Below, piece by piece: positions 12,337 through 18,893 of a stretch of DNA of 18,893 nt. The notes beneath the pieces are model-generated. The model searched no databases and was not told the DNA's origin. It saw only the letters and a program-made list of their open reading frames with translations. Source of the stretch: a bacterium (GTDB lineage Bacteria > Pseudomonadota > Alphaproteobacteria > Rs-D84). The position numbers and the translations under genes were made by a program. The stretch spans positions 1-18,893 of the forward strand of contig JAAVBR010000020.1 of the NCBI GenBank assembly GCA_014802705.1. Reading direction: 5' to 3'. Numbering within the stretch: position 1 is the stretch's first letter; each line of letters begins with the position of its first letter.

Positions 12337-12897
12337 ATGGATTACACAGTTTTAAAAGCCGAAGTGGAACAAAAGACCCAATCGACCATCGAAGTCCTGA
12401 AAAATGAATACGCCGGGCTGCGCACGGGGCGCGCGTCGGTACATTTGCTGGACGCGGTGCGGGTGCCGGTCTATGGCGCCGAAATGCCGATCGCCCAGAT
12501 TGCGACCGTGTCGACGCCGGATACCCAGACGTTGTCCGTGACACTGTGGGATGCGACAAACGCGCCGGCCGCCGAAAAGGCCATTCGCGATTCGGGTTTG
12601 GGCCTGAACCCCATGACGGCGGGCGGGGTGATCCGTCTGAATTTGCCGCCGTTGACCGAAGAACGTCGCAAAGAATTGGCCAAGGTGGCCGGTAAATACG
12701 CCGAAGAGGCCAAAATTTCCATGCGCAATATTCGCCAGGATGCCATGGGCAAAATCAAACGCGCCGTCACCGACAAAGAAATTTCCGAAGATGATCAGCG
12801 CCGCTATGAAGATGATCTGCAAAAGGTGTTTGAGGCGCGCGCGACCGAAGTGGACGCCTTGGCCCGCCAGAAAGAAGCCGACATTATGTCTGTTTAA
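12337..12897 (+). CDS. frr: Ribosome recycling factor
   Basis: A 186-aa protein, the usual length for the family. With EF-G it splits the post-termination ribosome and releases mRNA and tRNA in the cytoplasm. Visible family features are the N-terminal LRTGRAS segment at about 29-35, the central domain (about 32-105) with GGVIRLNLPPLTEERRKEL, and the C-terminal long helices ending AxxKEADIMSV. The ATG at 12337 has an AAGGGAGA ribosome site 8 bases upstream. The frame extends further upstream but without support. It heads the operon, whereas in most proteobacteria pyrH sits directly before it; here there is a tRNA gene on the other strand. Confidence 0.97.
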   Translation: MDYTVLKAEVEQKTQSTIEVLKNEYAGLRTGRASVHLLDAVRVPVYGAEMPIAQIATVSTPDTQTLSVTLWDATNAPAAEKAIRDSGLGLNPMTAGGVIRLNLPPLTEERRKELAKVAGKYAEEAKISMRNIRQDAMGKIKRAVTDKEISEDDQRRYEDDLQKVFEARATEVDALARQKEADIMSV

Positions 12898-12918
12898 TCG
12901 CCAATCGGAACGCATCAC

Positions 12919-13680
12919 ATGTTTAAATTATTTGCCCATAAAAAATCGGCGCCGGTGGTGCCGGCCAAAATCCCCCAACACGTTGCCTTTATCTGCGACG
13001 GGAACCGTCGTTGGGCGGAAAGCCGCGGATTGCCGCCCTTGATGGGGCACCAGGCGGGGATTTCAAACTTTGAAAACCTGGTCGATTGGTATATGGCGCG
13101 CGGGGTGTCGACGGTGTCGTTTTTTATCTTTTCCACCGAAAATTGGTCCCGATCGGATGAAGAGGTTAAATTTTTAATGAACCTGTTCCAGACGGAATTG
13201 ACCAAAAATCTGAAACATGCGCTGGAAAAAAATCTGCGCTATCGCGTGGTGGGATCGCGGGATCGATTGCCGAAAAAATTGGCGGATTTGTGCGATAAAT
13301 TAGAAGATGCGTCGGCCGAAAATACCGGTGGGACCGTGGTGATGGCCCTGAATTACGGCGGGCGGGATGAAATCGTGAACGCCGTCAACGCCGCGATTGC
13401 CGACGGCGTGCCGGTGGATGCGGATACGTTTGAAACCTATCTGGATTCGGGCGAATTGCCGCCGGTGGATTTGATGGTGCGGACCAGTAATGAGTGTCGT
13501 ATTTCAAATTTCCTGTTGTGGAAATTGGCGTATGCGGAATTGTTGTTTATCCCGCAACACTGGCCGGAATTTGTGAAAAGCGAAAAACTGTGGCAACAGA
13601 CGCTGGACCAATACGCGGCGCGCGATCGGCGCTTTGGCGGCGGGAAAAAGGCAAATTACCTGGGGAAAAAGGCAAAATAA
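12919..13680 (+). CDS. uppS: Undecaprenyl diphosphate synthase (cis-prenyltransferase)
   Basis: A 253-aa cytoplasmic or membrane-associated enzyme. It adds eight isopentenyl units in cis to farnesyl diphosphate, making the C55 carrier needed for peptidoglycan and other surface polymers. Family motifs: CDGNRRWA at 26-33 with the catalytic Asp D27, STENW at 72-76, NYGGRDEI at 145-152, and RTSNECRISNFLLW at 188-201 (usually RTxGExRxSNFLLW). DGNRRWA and RTSNE are mild variants of the textbook DGNGRWA and RTSGE. It begins 21 bases after frr and shares a base with cdsA. The ribosome site is weak (TCGGAA), suggesting translational coupling. Confidence 0.96.
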   Translation: MFKLFAHKKSAPVVPAKIPQHVAFICDGNRRWAESRGLPPLMGHQAGISNFENLVDWYMARGVSTVSFFIFSTENWSRSDEEVKFLMNLFQTELTKNLKHALEKNLRYRVVGSRDRLPKKLADLCDKLEDASAENTGGTVVMALNYGGRDEIVNAVNAAIADGVPVDADTFETYLDSGELPPVDLMVRTSNECRISNFLLWKLAYAELLFIPQHWPEFVKSEKLWQQTLDQYAARDRRFGGGKKANYLGKKAK

Positions 13681-14333
13681 TGGCAAAATTATCGAATACA
13701 GCAACCCGTATTTTGGCGGCCGGCGTGATGCTGGCGGGCTTGGTGTTGGTGGCCGTGGGGCAACATTGGGGGTGGCCCACGGTGCGGTGGCTGACACTGG
13801 CGATTGGTATGGCGATGATGGTGGAAATGGTTGTGGCGTTGCGTCGGGCGCCGCGGGACAATGTGCGTCGCAACGCGTGGCTGTACGGGGCGTTTTTGGT
13901 TTGGTTGGTGGTGGTGACGGTAACCGGCGCCCTGGTGGCGGCGCGGCCGTGGATTATCTTATTGATGCTGATGATCATTGTGGCGGCCGATACGGGGGCG
14001 TGGCTGTTTGGGAAAATCATCGGCGGCGATAAAATGTGGGAACGGCTGTCGGCGGGAAAGACATGGTCCGGCCAGATTGCCGGCATTCTGTGCGGGACGT
14101 TTGCATCGGTGATGTACGGGTTGCTGGGGACGGATACGTTTATGCCGCAACTGATGTGGATCGGCATCAGTGTGGCGTTGTTGTCGCAATATGGGGATTT
14201 GACCGCCAGTTTGATTAAACGGCGCCTGGGGATCAAGGATTTTAGCAACGTTATTCCGGGCCACGGGGGAATTTTGGACCGGTTTGACGGATGGATTTAC
14301 GTGTTGCCGGTGGTGTGGTTTGTGTTGATTTAA
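13680..14333 (+). CDS. cdsA: Phosphatidate cytidylyltransferase (CDP-diacylglycerol synthase)
   Basis: A 217-aa inner-membrane enzyme that converts phosphatidate and CTP to CDP-diacylglycerol, the precursor of bacterial phospholipids. The chain is mostly membrane helices. ADTGAW (103-108) matches the conserved catalytic region. Residues 177-203 match the family signature S-x2-K-R-x4-K-D-...-P-G-H-G-G-x2-D-R-x-D in full. The ATG overlaps the uppS stop codon (TAATG), indicating coupling. At 217 residues it is shorter than the usual 260-285, missing N-terminal membrane helices, but the catalytic C-terminal half is complete. A longer frame reading back inside uppS is rejected. Confidence 0.94.
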   Translation: MAKLSNTATRILAAGVMLAGLVLVAVGQHWGWPTVRWLTLAIGMAMMVEMVVALRRAPRDNVRRNAWLYGAFLVWLVVVTVTGALVAARPWIILLMLMIIVAADTGAWLFGKIIGGDKMWERLSAGKTWSGQIAGILCGTFASVMYGLLGTDTFMPQLMWIGISVALLSQYGDLTASLIKRRLGIKDFSNVIPGHGGILDRFDGWIYVLPVVWFVLI

Positions 14334-14369
14334 CCGGCCCCAAAACCGAAAGAAAAGGAAGCAAAGGAA

Positions 14370-15428
14370 ATGCAGGTATTATTGACCATTGTATCATTAC
14401 TGATCGTCTTGGGCGTGGTGGTTTTTGTGCACGAATTGGGGCATTTCTTGGCGGCGCGATGGGCCGGTGTGCGCGTGAACAAATTTTCCATCGGGTTTGG
14501 GCCGGCCCTGGTCAAATGGACGGATCGTCGCGGCACCGTGTGGCAGGTTGCGGCCTTGCCGCTGGGGGGCTTTGTGTCGATTTATGGCCAAGAAGACATG
14601 TTTGATCGTAAAAAATACGCCGAATTGCCGGCCGATCAAAAGGTGGGGCATTATTTGTCGGCGCCCGCCTGGAAACAGTTTATTATTATCGCGGCCGGGG
14701 TCACGATGAACTTTATCCTGGCCTGGGGGATCAATTCGGCCCTGATGATGTTTCAGCCGAAAAATGTTCAATTGCCCGTTGTGGGCCAAGTGATCCAGGC
14801 GACGCCGGCGTTCCAGGCGGGGATCAAACCCGGGGACACCATCGTGCGGATTGATAATGAACGGATTACGAATTGGGGTGAATTGATTATTGCCAAAGAA
14901 TTGGCCGCCAATCGGGATGCGGATGTGTTGCTGTTGCGGGATACCAAATTGGTCCAGGTAAAATTGGCGCCCGCGGCGCGGTGGGGCCTGATCGCCGACG
15001 GCAGCAAGACTGAATTTCGCAAAAAGGGCTTTTTCGGGGCCATGTATGCCGGCGCGCGCCAGACATATTATCAATCCAAAACCCTGTTGATGGTTTTGAA
15101 ACAGGTGGTGACCGGTGAACGGCCGGCCAAAGAATTGGGGTCCTTTATCACGATTGCCAAGGAATCCGGGCGGGCGATGTCGATGGGGCTGTTGGCGTTG
15201 CTGTCCTTTATCGCGTTGTTGTCGGTGAATTTGGGCGTGGTGAATTTGTTGCCGGTGCCGGTGTTGGACGGGGGATATTTATTGATTTTGATCATCGAAG
15301 GCATCACCCGTCGAAAACTGGGCGGTCGCGGGATGGAGGTGGCGATTTTTTGCGGTTGGGGGTTGATTATCGGGTTGTTTGCGCTGACCATGTGGAATGA
15401 TTTGGCGCGCGCCTTTGGCTTGCAATAG
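14370..15428 (+). CDS. rseP: Site-2 intramembrane zinc metalloprotease RseP
   Basis: A 352-aa inner-membrane protease that cleaves membrane-spanning anti-sigma factors and remnant signal peptides. HELGH at 21-25 lies in the first membrane helix. The second metal site is LPVPVLDGG at 294-302, with D300 as ligand. A single PDZ domain occupies about 137-200. Further helices are at about 103-125, 272-295 and 322-341. E. coli RseP has two PDZ domains and about 450 residues; the one-PDZ form is common in other bacteria. An AAAGGAA ribosome site lies directly upstream of the ATG. It follows cdsA by 36 bases, in the place where alphaproteobacteria usually have dxr first. Confidence 0.95.
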   Translation: MQVLLTIVSLLIVLGVVVFVHELGHFLAARWAGVRVNKFSIGFGPALVKWTDRRGTVWQVAALPLGGFVSIYGQEDMFDRKKYAELPADQKVGHYLSAPAWKQFIIIAAGVTMNFILAWGINSALMMFQPKNVQLPVVGQVIQATPAFQAGIKPGDTIVRIDNERITNWGELIIAKELAANRDADVLLLRDTKLVQVKLAPAARWGLIADGSKTEFRKKGFFGAMYAGARQTYYQSKTLLMVLKQVVTGERPAKELGSFITIAKESGRAMSMGLLALLSFIALLSVNLGVVNLLPVPVLDGGYLLILIIEGITRRKLGGRGMEVAIFCGWGLIIGLFALTMWNDLARAFGLQ

Positions 15429-15438
15429 GAATCGGGAC

Positions 15439-17727
15439 ATGATGGGGAAAAAATCTTTTTATCAAGGCGCGTTGGCGGTGGCGATGTTGGCCCCCGCGGG
15501 GGCATTCGCGGCGCCGGTATCGCGGATTGATGTCACCGGAAATCAGCGTATGGATGCCGAATCGATTCGGATCTTGGCCGATGTGAAGACGGGCGACAAT
15601 CTGCACGGCGAACGCGTCAACCAAATCGCCAAAAAATTACAGGAAAGCGGCTATTTTTCCCATGTCGATGTGCGCATGGACGGGGACGTGTTAAAGATTA
15701 AAATTACCGAGGCCCCCATTGTTTCCCAGGTCACGGTTGAGGGCAATGATGACATTTCCACCGATGATTTAAAGAAAGAAATCCGGTTAAAGGAACGCGC
15801 GTCGTACGACGAATCGGTCATCGGTGCCGATGTTCAGCGGATGTTGACCATTTATCAGCGCAAAGGGTTTTTCGGCACCAAAATTGAGCCGAAAAAGATC
15901 ACGTTGCCGGACAATCGCGTCAATGTGGTCTATGAAATTAAAGAGGGACACCCCACCTATATCCGGGATATTGATTTTGTCGGGAATAAAAAGTTCAGTG
16001 GTCGCGCCCTGCGCGGGGAAATCTTGTCGCGGGAACACGCCTGGTGGCGGTTTATGACGCAATTTGATGTCTTTGACGAAGATCGAATTCTGTATGATCA
16101 ACAAATGCTGCGGCAATTTTATTTGCGCAACGGCTATGTGGATTTTCAGGTTAAAAATGCCAACGGCGTCTTTACCCCCGATCGGGAATATTATTCGGTG
16201 ACATTCACGGTAGAGGAGGGGGATAAATACAAATTCGGCAAATTGAGTGTCGATAACCCCTTTGACGATGTGCCGACCGACGAATTGCGGCGCGCGTTCA
16301 AAATGGACGAAAATGACACCTATAACGTGGACCTGGTCGAAGAAACGATTTCTGCCCTGCGGTCGCGCGTGGCGGATTATGGGTATGCCTTTGTGACGGT
16401 GGAACCGGTGCCGGTCAAAAACGACGACACCAAGACCGTTGATATGGCGTTCAAGATTCAAAAAACGAATCGCATTTATTTAAACAGCATCAATATCCTG
16501 GGCAATGTCCGGACATTTGATCGCGTGATTGAACAATTGTTGCCCATGCGGGCGGGGGATCCTTTTTCGTTACAAACCATCGAAGAAGGTCGTCAGAAAT
16601 TGATGCGCACGCGGTATTTCAAAGATGTCCAAATGATCCCCAGTCGCATTGCCGATGCGAACATGATGAATCTGGATATCAAGGTCGAAGAACAACCGAC
16701 CGGCGAATTATCCGGGGGATTCGGGTGGTCGAACATCAACGGGTTTATGGTTGATGCGGGGATTACCGAAAACAACTTTATGGGCCGCGGCCAAACGGTT
16801 CAATTGCGCGGATCCATTGCCGAATACCAGAAACAGGCCTTGTTCAGTTTTACCGAACCGTATCTGTTTGGGCGGGCGTTGTCGGCCGGGTTTGATGTGT
16901 CGTACACGATGTATGATTATTCATCCCTGGGGGGCTTTGGGTACGATCGCGATTCGTTGTCGGTGTCTGGTCGCCTGGGGTGGCGTCTGACCGATCATTG
17001 GACCCAGATGTTACGCCTGTCGGCGACATTCGACCAAAACTATGACCTGCAGACATCCGGATGGCGGGCGGCGAACCTGTACACGTTGGGGACATCGTGG
17101 CGGTATCATAATCTGCACACCAATTTTGAACAAAATACCCATACTGGCGTGGTGGGGAACGTTGGGATTTCGTATACCGGCTTTGGCGGGACAGAATCCT
17201 TTATGCGGTACAATGCCGACGTGATTGGGTTCGTCAATTTCTGGGATGACCGGTGGCAGTTGCGTTCGTCCCTGGACTTTGGGGCGTTGCAATCGATTGG
17301 GGGGGATTATATCTCGCGCGTGTACCGCTATTTCTTGGGCGGGGAATCGCTGCGCGGGTTTGATGTCGCCGGCGTCGGCAGTCGCAATTGGTATTACAGC
17401 ACCTATTCGTTGGGGGGGCTGTGGAAATTAAACGGATCGACCCAGTTGAATTTCCCGATCTTTATCCCCGATGAATACCAGATCAAGGGTTTTGTCTTTG
17501 CCGATTACGGTATTCTGGGCAAACCGCCCGCGGCCGAAGATACGTTTTGTATCGCGGGACATTGCGCGCCCAACGAAATTGACCAAAGCCTGCGTACCTC
17601 GGTCGGGGTGGGGATTTATTGGAACACGCCGATGGGCCCGATGAATTTCAGTTGGGGTTGGCCGATGAAGATGACCAAATACGACCGGGAACAGCGATTC
17701 TTGCTGTCCTTTGAAACCCAGTTTTAA
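15439..17727 (+). CDS. bamA: Outer-membrane protein assembly factor BamA
   Basis: A 762-aa essential outer-membrane insertase that folds beta-barrel proteins, presumably including the autotransporter in this window. The signal peptide ends at about residue 24 (AFA-A). Five POTRA domains follow: about 24-90, 92-170, 172-260, 262-343 and 344-420. The barrel spans about 422-762. The conserved lid motif (V/I)RGF appears as LRGF at 638-641, and the chain ends in the outer-membrane signature phenylalanine (FETQF). I chose ATG at 15439 because AGGA lies 8 bases upstream and it gives a signal peptide. The next codon is also ATG. It begins 10 bases after rseP and is the last gene before a terminator. 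Confidence 0.97.
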   Translation: MMGKKSFYQGALAVAMLAPAGAFAAPVSRIDVTGNQRMDAESIRILADVKTGDNLHGERVNQIAKKLQESGYFSHVDVRMDGDVLKIKITEAPIVSQVTVEGNDDISTDDLKKEIRLKERASYDESVIGADVQRMLTIYQRKGFFGTKIEPKKITLPDNRVNVVYEIKEGHPTYIRDIDFVGNKKFSGRALRGEILSREHAWWRFMTQFDVFDEDRILYDQQMLRQFYLRNGYVDFQVKNANGVFTPDREYYSVTFTVEEGDKYKFGKLSVDNPFDDVPTDELRRAFKMDENDTYNVDLVEETISALRSRVADYGYAFVTVEPVPVKNDDTKTVDMAFKIQKTNRIYLNSINILGNVRTFDRVIEQLLPMRAGDPFSLQTIEEGRQKLMRTRYFKDVQMIPSRIADANMMNLDIKVEEQPTGELSGGFGWSNINGFMVDAGITENNFMGRGQTVQLRGSIAEYQKQALFSFTEPYLFGRALSAGFDVSYTMYDYSSLGGFGYDRDSLSVSGRLGWRLTDHWTQMLRLSATFDQNYDLQTSGWRAANLYTLGTSWRYHNLHTNFEQNTHTGVVGNVGISYTGFGGTESFMRYNADVIGFVNFWDDRWQLRSSLDFGALQSIGGDYISRVYRYFLGGESLRGFDVAGVGSRNWYYSTYSLGGLWKLNGSTQLNFPIFIPDEYQIKGFVFADYGILGKPPAAEDTFCIAGHCAPNEIDQSLRTSVGVGIYWNTPMGPMNFSWGWPMKMTKYDREQRFLLSFETQF

Positions 17728-17757
17728 AAAATCCCCGGGCCCGCCGGGGATTTTTTT
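17726..17757 (+). terminator. Terminator of the frr-bamA operon
   Basis: ATCCCCGG (17731-17738) and CCGGGGAT (17744-17751) pair around a 5-base loop, followed by seven Ts. It begins at the bamA stop codon, so skp, lpxD, fabZ and lpxA do not follow in the same transcript. Confidence 0.92.
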
Positions 17758-17779
17758 AGGGTTCAGAGTTCAAAGAAAA

Positions 17780-17824
17780 GACCACCCCGTCCGCTACGCG
17801 TCCACCCCTCCGCTGGAGGGGAAC
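17780..17824 (-). repeat. CCCCTC/GAGGGG hairpin repeat, short inverted copy
   Basis: Read on the minus strand this matches the plan of 67-125: GTTCCCCTC, a small loop, GAGGGGTGG, a variable middle, then CGGGGTGGTC. It is 45 bases long against 59 for the first copy. Confidence 0.68.
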
Positions 17825-17830
17825 CTGGTA

Positions 17831-17894
17831 CGTTCTTAATCTTGCCATAAAGCACCGTCATCCCTGCGAAGGCAGGGATCCATTGTGATCTGGT
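17831..17894 (+). repeat. Mosaic of fragments shared with the 10.2-10.4 kb gap
   Basis: Bases 17831-17855 nearly match 10227-10251 in the same orientation (GTTCTTAAT..GCCATAAAGCAC). Bases 17875-17894 are an exact inverted copy of 10385-10404. A CATCCCTGC/GCAGGGAT hairpin lies between them. Confidence 0.65.
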
Positions 17895-17922
17895 GTCCCC
17901 AAAACTTGGAAATAAAGAACAC

Positions 17923-18015
17923 TGTCACTCCCGCGGCGGCGGGAGTGGGTCTATAAAATTAAAAGAACGGTGCTTTAAGGTTGAGAGACCCGCTCCCGCC
18001 TACGCGGGAGTGACA
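17923..18015 (-). repeat. 93-bp TGTCA-ended repeat element, copy 2 (inverted)
   Basis: This is the reverse-orientation partner of 10262-10355, with the same TGTCA ends, terminal CCCGC/GCGGG hairpins and nearly the same AT-rich spacer. Differences are a few substitutions and a one-base length change. Confidence 0.82.
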
Positions 18016-18050
18016 AGGGTTAAGTTTTTAAGAACTTAAAAACGTCGCAA

Positions 18051-18112
18051 GTTCCCCTCTGGCGAGAGGGGGGGGCGCAGGGCGGGGTGGCGGGTAGGGT
18101 TTCCGACACCCC
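18051..18112 (+). repeat. CCCCTC/GAGGGG hairpin repeat, copy 4
   Basis: It starts GTTCCCCTCTGGCGAGAGGGG, with one mismatch to 67-87, continues to GGGCGGGGTGG, and ends in AGGGTTTCCGACACCCC (18096-18112), which also occurs at 10168-10184. Confidence 0.68.
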
Positions 18113-18149
18113 CCGGGGCGGTGGGGCATGTTTTTATTCTTAAAAAAAA

Positions 18150-18177
18150 TTGACAACAGAATAAAAGCGTCTATAGT
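18150..18177 (+). promoter_or_regulatory. Strong promoter of the 152-aa protein gene
   Basis: TTGACA (18150-18155) and TATAGT (18172-18177) are 16 bases apart, with an A-tract just upstream. The start codon is at 18207. Confidence 0.8.
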
Positions 18178-18206
18178 TTACGTACCATAAAGCAAGGAGT
18201 ATCATT

Positions 18207-18665
18207 ATGTTCAAATTTTTAAAACAGAACAAACAGGAACCGGTCAGCGAACGGGCCCAGATCAAAGCCATGTTTCAAGCGATGAATAAAGATCCGAAAA
18301 TTCGGGCGGTGTATGATGTCTTGCGTCTGCCCGCGGTGCGCAATGGATTTAGTACGGAACTCGTCGATTTTATGACACGTCACGGCCACAAATATATAGC
18401 GACTCTGCATTATAAATCTCCGCGTGTTGAACCTGGTTTCCGTGATATATTTTATTTTCACAATCAAGGCCCCATGCTGCGACTGTGCGACAGTGACAAT
18501 GAAGTTATCATCTCGCTGTCAGCAGAAAATCCTGCCACCCGTTTGCTGCGCTTGCGTATCGAGCAGGCCAAAGCCATTGCCCAGAAACACGAATTAGAGG
18601 CCGATGTGCAGGCGTTAAAGGCTATGCGCTCTACCATTATTGAACGCAGCCGTGGGTCACGGTAA
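18207..18665 (+). CDS. Conserved-looking hypothetical protein, 152 aa
   Basis: I do not recognise this protein. It has no signal peptide or membrane helix and is likely cytoplasmic. Residues 1-25 are basic and polar. Residues 30-110 look like a mixed alpha/beta domain. Residues 112-148 form a long charged helix. Its expression signals are good: a near-consensus promoter, AAGGAG at 18194-18199 with 7-base spacing to the ATG, and its own terminator. That makes a real, possibly well-expressed gene likely. It is monocistronic and stands between a repeat cluster and a convergent gene, which gives no functional clue. Confidence 0.8.
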   Translation: MFKFLKQNKQEPVSERAQIKAMFQAMNKDPKIRAVYDVLRLPAVRNGFSTELVDFMTRHGHKYIATLHYKSPRVEPGFRDIFYFHNQGPMLRLCDSDNEVIISLSAENPATRLLRLRIEQAKAIAQKHELEADVQALKAMRSTIIERSRGSR

Positions 18666-18696
18666 AAAAATTCCCGCATCTGCGGGATTTTTTTTA
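18666..18696. terminator. Bidirectional terminator between convergent genes
   Basis: TCCCGC (18672-18677) and GCGGGA (18682-18687) form a stem with a 4-base loop, flanked by seven As before and eight Ts after. It can therefore stop transcription from both the 152-aa gene and the minus-strand gene ending at 18694. Confidence 0.88.
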
Positions 18697-18893
18697 TCGA
18701 CCGGTGTGGGCGCGCTGTAATTTAATCTGGCCCGGGAACGGATATTCGCGGAAAAAGAATTTATTCTGTTCCGATGTGGGGTAACGCTTTTGCTTGCGCA
18801 CAAAGCCGTCGGGCAATGTGTCTTCAAAGGTCCGAATCGCGGGCCACCCGTCCACGACCGGCATCTGATACGGCCAGACCGACGGATCCACCC
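18694..18893 (-). CDS. C-terminal end of an unknown protein, cut by the window
   Basis: An open minus-strand frame runs from the right edge of the window to a TAA at 18694-18696, giving about 65 C-terminal residues. The start lies outside. The visible tail is rich in Pro, aromatic and basic residues (PSVWPY, FFFREYPFPG) with no motif I can name. Placement against the bidirectional terminator supports it being a real gene. Confidence 0.6.
   Translation of the reverse strand, partial: VDPSVWPYQMPVVDGWPAIRTFEDTLPDGFVRKQKRYPTSEQNKFFFREYPFPGQIKLQRAHTGR

Noticed and set aside
12337..17727. Possible recent transfer of the frr-bamA block because it is flanked by tRNAs and repeats
   Set aside because: These are core genes in near-canonical order with composition like their neighbours. 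No integrase or attachment-site duplication of the tRNA 3' end is visible.

Overview
The window looks like chromosomal DNA of an uncultured, probably host-associated alphaproteobacterium. The clearest evidence is the conserved envelope-biogenesis run frr-uppS-cdsA-rseP-bamA, with uppS directly after frr as in Alphaproteobacteria rather than frr-dxr-uppS as in enterics. Other support is the Gram-negative secreted proteins (OmpA-like domain, autotransporter, BamA), sigma70-like promoters, and short palindromic repeats in the gene gaps. The taxonomic placement is inference; no rRNA is present.

Layout. (1) 1-422: repeat-rich gap with no convincing gene, and a terminator for the leftward operon. 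(2) 423-5077, minus strand: a tight three-gene operon of exported proteins. The first two are cysteine-rich proteins of no recognised family; the third carries an OmpA-like peptidoglycan-binding domain and a probable SPOR domain. (3) 5148-9690, plus strand: a divergent promoter, a 199-aa single-pass membrane coiled-coil protein, then a 1239-aa autotransporter. The autotransporter has N-terminal ankyrin repeats, an internal hydrophobic segment, a subtilase-like passenger that appears to have lost its catalytic residues, and a C-terminal beta-barrel. (4) 9691-10503: a noncoding stretch with several hairpins, a good terminator and a cluster of mobile-type repeats. It may encode a structured RNA. 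(5) 10504-11905, minus strand: a small secreted protein and a predicted HExxH metalloprotease whose promoter implies a leaderless mRNA. (6) 12001-12245: convergent tRNA-His(GTG) and tRNA-Ala(GGC), each with promoter and terminator. (7) 12337-17757: the frr-uppS-cdsA-rseP-bamA operon, without dxr and closed by a terminator straight after bamA. (8) 17758-18206: a second repeat cluster related to the one near 10.2-10.4 kb. (9) 18207-18893: a 152-aa unknown protein with strong expression signals, then the 3' end of a minus-strand gene running off the window.

Functionally the window is dominated by the cell envelope. The frr operon supplies ribosome recycling, the undecaprenyl lipid carrier, CDP-diacylglycerol for phospholipids, the site-2 protease and the outer-membrane protein insertase. 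BamA would assemble the autotransporter barrel. The most novel material is the cysteine-heptad/OmpA-SPOR operon and the degenerate subtilase autotransporter, which face away from each other across 4211-9656. A shared role as a surface or periplasmic structure is possible but unproven.
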